A stretch of DNA of 64,000 nucleotides, taken from Hydrogenophaga sp. (GTDB taxonomy: Bacteria > Pseudomonadota > Gammaproteobacteria > Burkholderiales > Burkholderiaceae_C). The stretch spans positions 62,001-126,000 of the forward strand of contig NZ_JAHCKK010000003.1 in the NCBI RefSeq assembly GCF_026125825.1, given 5' to 3'. This document shows, piece by piece, positions 63,157 through 64,000 of the stretch (the first letter of the stretch is position 1; the number at the start of each line of letters is the position of its first letter). The notes beneath the pieces are model-generated. The model had not been told where the DNA came from and ran no database searches. It saw nothing but the letters and a program-made list of their open reading frames with translations. Position numbers and translations under genes: made by a program.

Positions 63157-64000
63157 AGATTTGCCTCACAATGGTATATGGGCGCCGCTTGGTTTCCGAG
63201 AATATCTTAGACAAATATATTCCAACTACGCCGATAAAAGAGATGATCATTCCTCCAAGCAGCCAAATGGAGGCCATCACGGAGGTCCATCCGCTCAATG
63301 GCTTTGTGAAAAAAATCCATTGTGTGATCAAGTAAGCAAGATACGTTACTGCGAATAATGAGATAGAAACGCCTATATAGAAAATGCTCACCAACGGTGT
63401 GTTACTAAAAGACGTCACCGAATTGACGAGCAAGGACATTTTTCGACGAAAGGTGTATGTGGTTGCACTGGTACTGTGCTTCTTAATGACATGGGACCGT
63501 TGGTCAAACCCAGTGATGTGCCACAAGCCGGCCATGAATACCTCGCGCTCCTTGTGGCGCAACAACGCATCCACATATCGACGCGTCATAAGGCGTGCGG
63601 TAACAACGTTTTCTGGCAGTGCAAGGCCGGTAAGCGCCTTGAAGAGGCGATAGAACCACTGCCCACTCCAGCGCTCGAACCAGCTTCCTTTTCTGCGTTC
63701 CTGGATTCCATGCACTACGTCGCAGTTTTCCAGATCCATCTGCTGTGCAAACGCTTCAAGCCACTCCGGCTCCTCTTCGAGGTCGCTGTCGATCAAAAAG
63801 ACTTGCCTGCCCTTGGCATGCGCTAACCCCGTCATCATTGCCTTGTGGTGACCGAAGTTGCGAGAGAGATCTACGACGGTGACGTGCCGATCAAGCCGTG
63901 TCAGTTCGATGGCGATGTCCAAGCTGTTGTCGGGTGAGCCGTCGTTCACCAGAACGATTTCATAGTCATCGCCTGCGAACGACCGTGCCGCTTGACTCGC
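63137..64000 (-). CDS. glycosyltransferase family 2, GtrB/DPM1-like (5' end beyond window)
   Basis: The frame is open to the last base, so the N-terminus is missing; about 287 residues are visible. The GT-A core begins with VLVNDGSPDNSLDI, then DLSRNFGHHKAMMTGLAHA and the metal-binding DSDLEEEPE. Two hydrophobic segments near the C-terminus (about residues 190-215 and 228-250 of the visible frame) are typical of GtrB/ArnC-like enzymes that load a sugar onto undecaprenyl phosphate. A GtrA gene follows three genes later. AT-rich like its neighbours. Confidence 0.87.
   Translation of the reverse strand, partial: ASQAARSFAGDDYEIVLVNDGSPDNSLDIAIELTRLDRHVTVVDLSRNFGHHKAMMTGLAHAKGRQVFLIDSDLEEEPEWLEAFAQQMDLENCDVVHGIQERRKGSWFERWSGQWFYRLFKALTGLALPENVVTARLMTRRYVDALLRHKEREVFMAGLWHITGFDQRSHVIKKHSTSATTYTFRRKMSLLVNSVTSFSNTPLVSIFYIGVSISLFAVTYLAYLITQWIFFTKPLSGWTSVMASIWLLGGMIISFIGVVGIYLSKIFSETKRRPYTIVRQIYGQSQE

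Overview
The window looks like a chromosomal segment of a GC-rich betaproteobacterium, probably Burkholderiales and perhaps Comamonadaceae. This is inferred from codon use, the style of the LysR, TRAP, Liv and AmpG genes and the tight ATGA-coupled operons; there is no rRNA or marker gene to prove it. No tRNA, rRNA, insertion sequence, integrase or CRISPR array was seen.

Layout. (1) 1-1307: end of a LolC/MacB-type permease gene and its ATPase. (2) 1367-7997: a minus-strand operon (cupin, maspardin-like alpha/beta hydrolase, TRAP binding protein, MFS exporter, TRAP small and large permeases) divergent from a LysR regulator. (3) 8437-25804: a MocR-type regulator facing a 14-gene plus-strand operon. 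It starts with a degradative class II HMG-CoA reductase and ends with HMG-CoA lyase. Between them lie a complete Liv-type ABC importer, a class III CoA-transferase, a crotonase, and a ribose-type ABC importer in which one permease is fused to a paraoxonase/SMP-30-like beta-propeller, followed by a second, metal-site-poor propeller protein. (4) 25917-32491: housekeeping and accessory genes (metallo-beta-lactamase fold hydrolase, M48 protease, AmpG-like permease, acyl-CoA synthetase, OmpR-type two-component system). (5) 32811-54913: a long minus-strand O-antigen/exopolysaccharide locus. (6) 55016-59204: a conserved block (zinc-finger protein, ilvE, a membrane protein, radA, a J-domain protein). 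(7) 59199-64000: more surface-sugar genes (WecE-type aminotransferase, methyltransferases, GtrA, sugar N-formyltransferase, GtrB-like glycosyltransferase) running off the right edge.

How the genes work together. The most interesting unit is region 3. The reductase carries every catalytic residue of the Pseudomonas mevalonii enzyme at the same residue numbers, including the Asp that selects NAD. The operon is therefore read as a mevalonate catabolic island: mevalonate to HMG-CoA to acetoacetate plus acetyl-CoA, with the CoA-transferase and crotonase as a likely side entry (3-hydroxy-3-methylglutarate or 3-methylglutaconate). The lactonase-like domain fused to the ribose-type permease suggests uptake and ring opening of a lactone, and mevalonolactone is the obvious candidate. 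That last step is a hypothesis.

Region 5 encodes dTDP-L-rhamnose (rmlBDAC), GDP-L-fucose (gmd, fcl), a probable UDP-QuiNAc module with its initiating phosphoglycosyl transferase, a WlbA/WbpE/WbpD-like amino-uronate module with an AsnB-type amidotransferase, plus Wzx, Wzy and several glycosyltransferases. Region 7 adds the enzymes for an N-formylated 4-amino-4,6-dideoxy sugar. The stretches 40151-43254 and 61319-64000 are visibly AT-richer than the rest, as expected for laterally acquired serotype genes.
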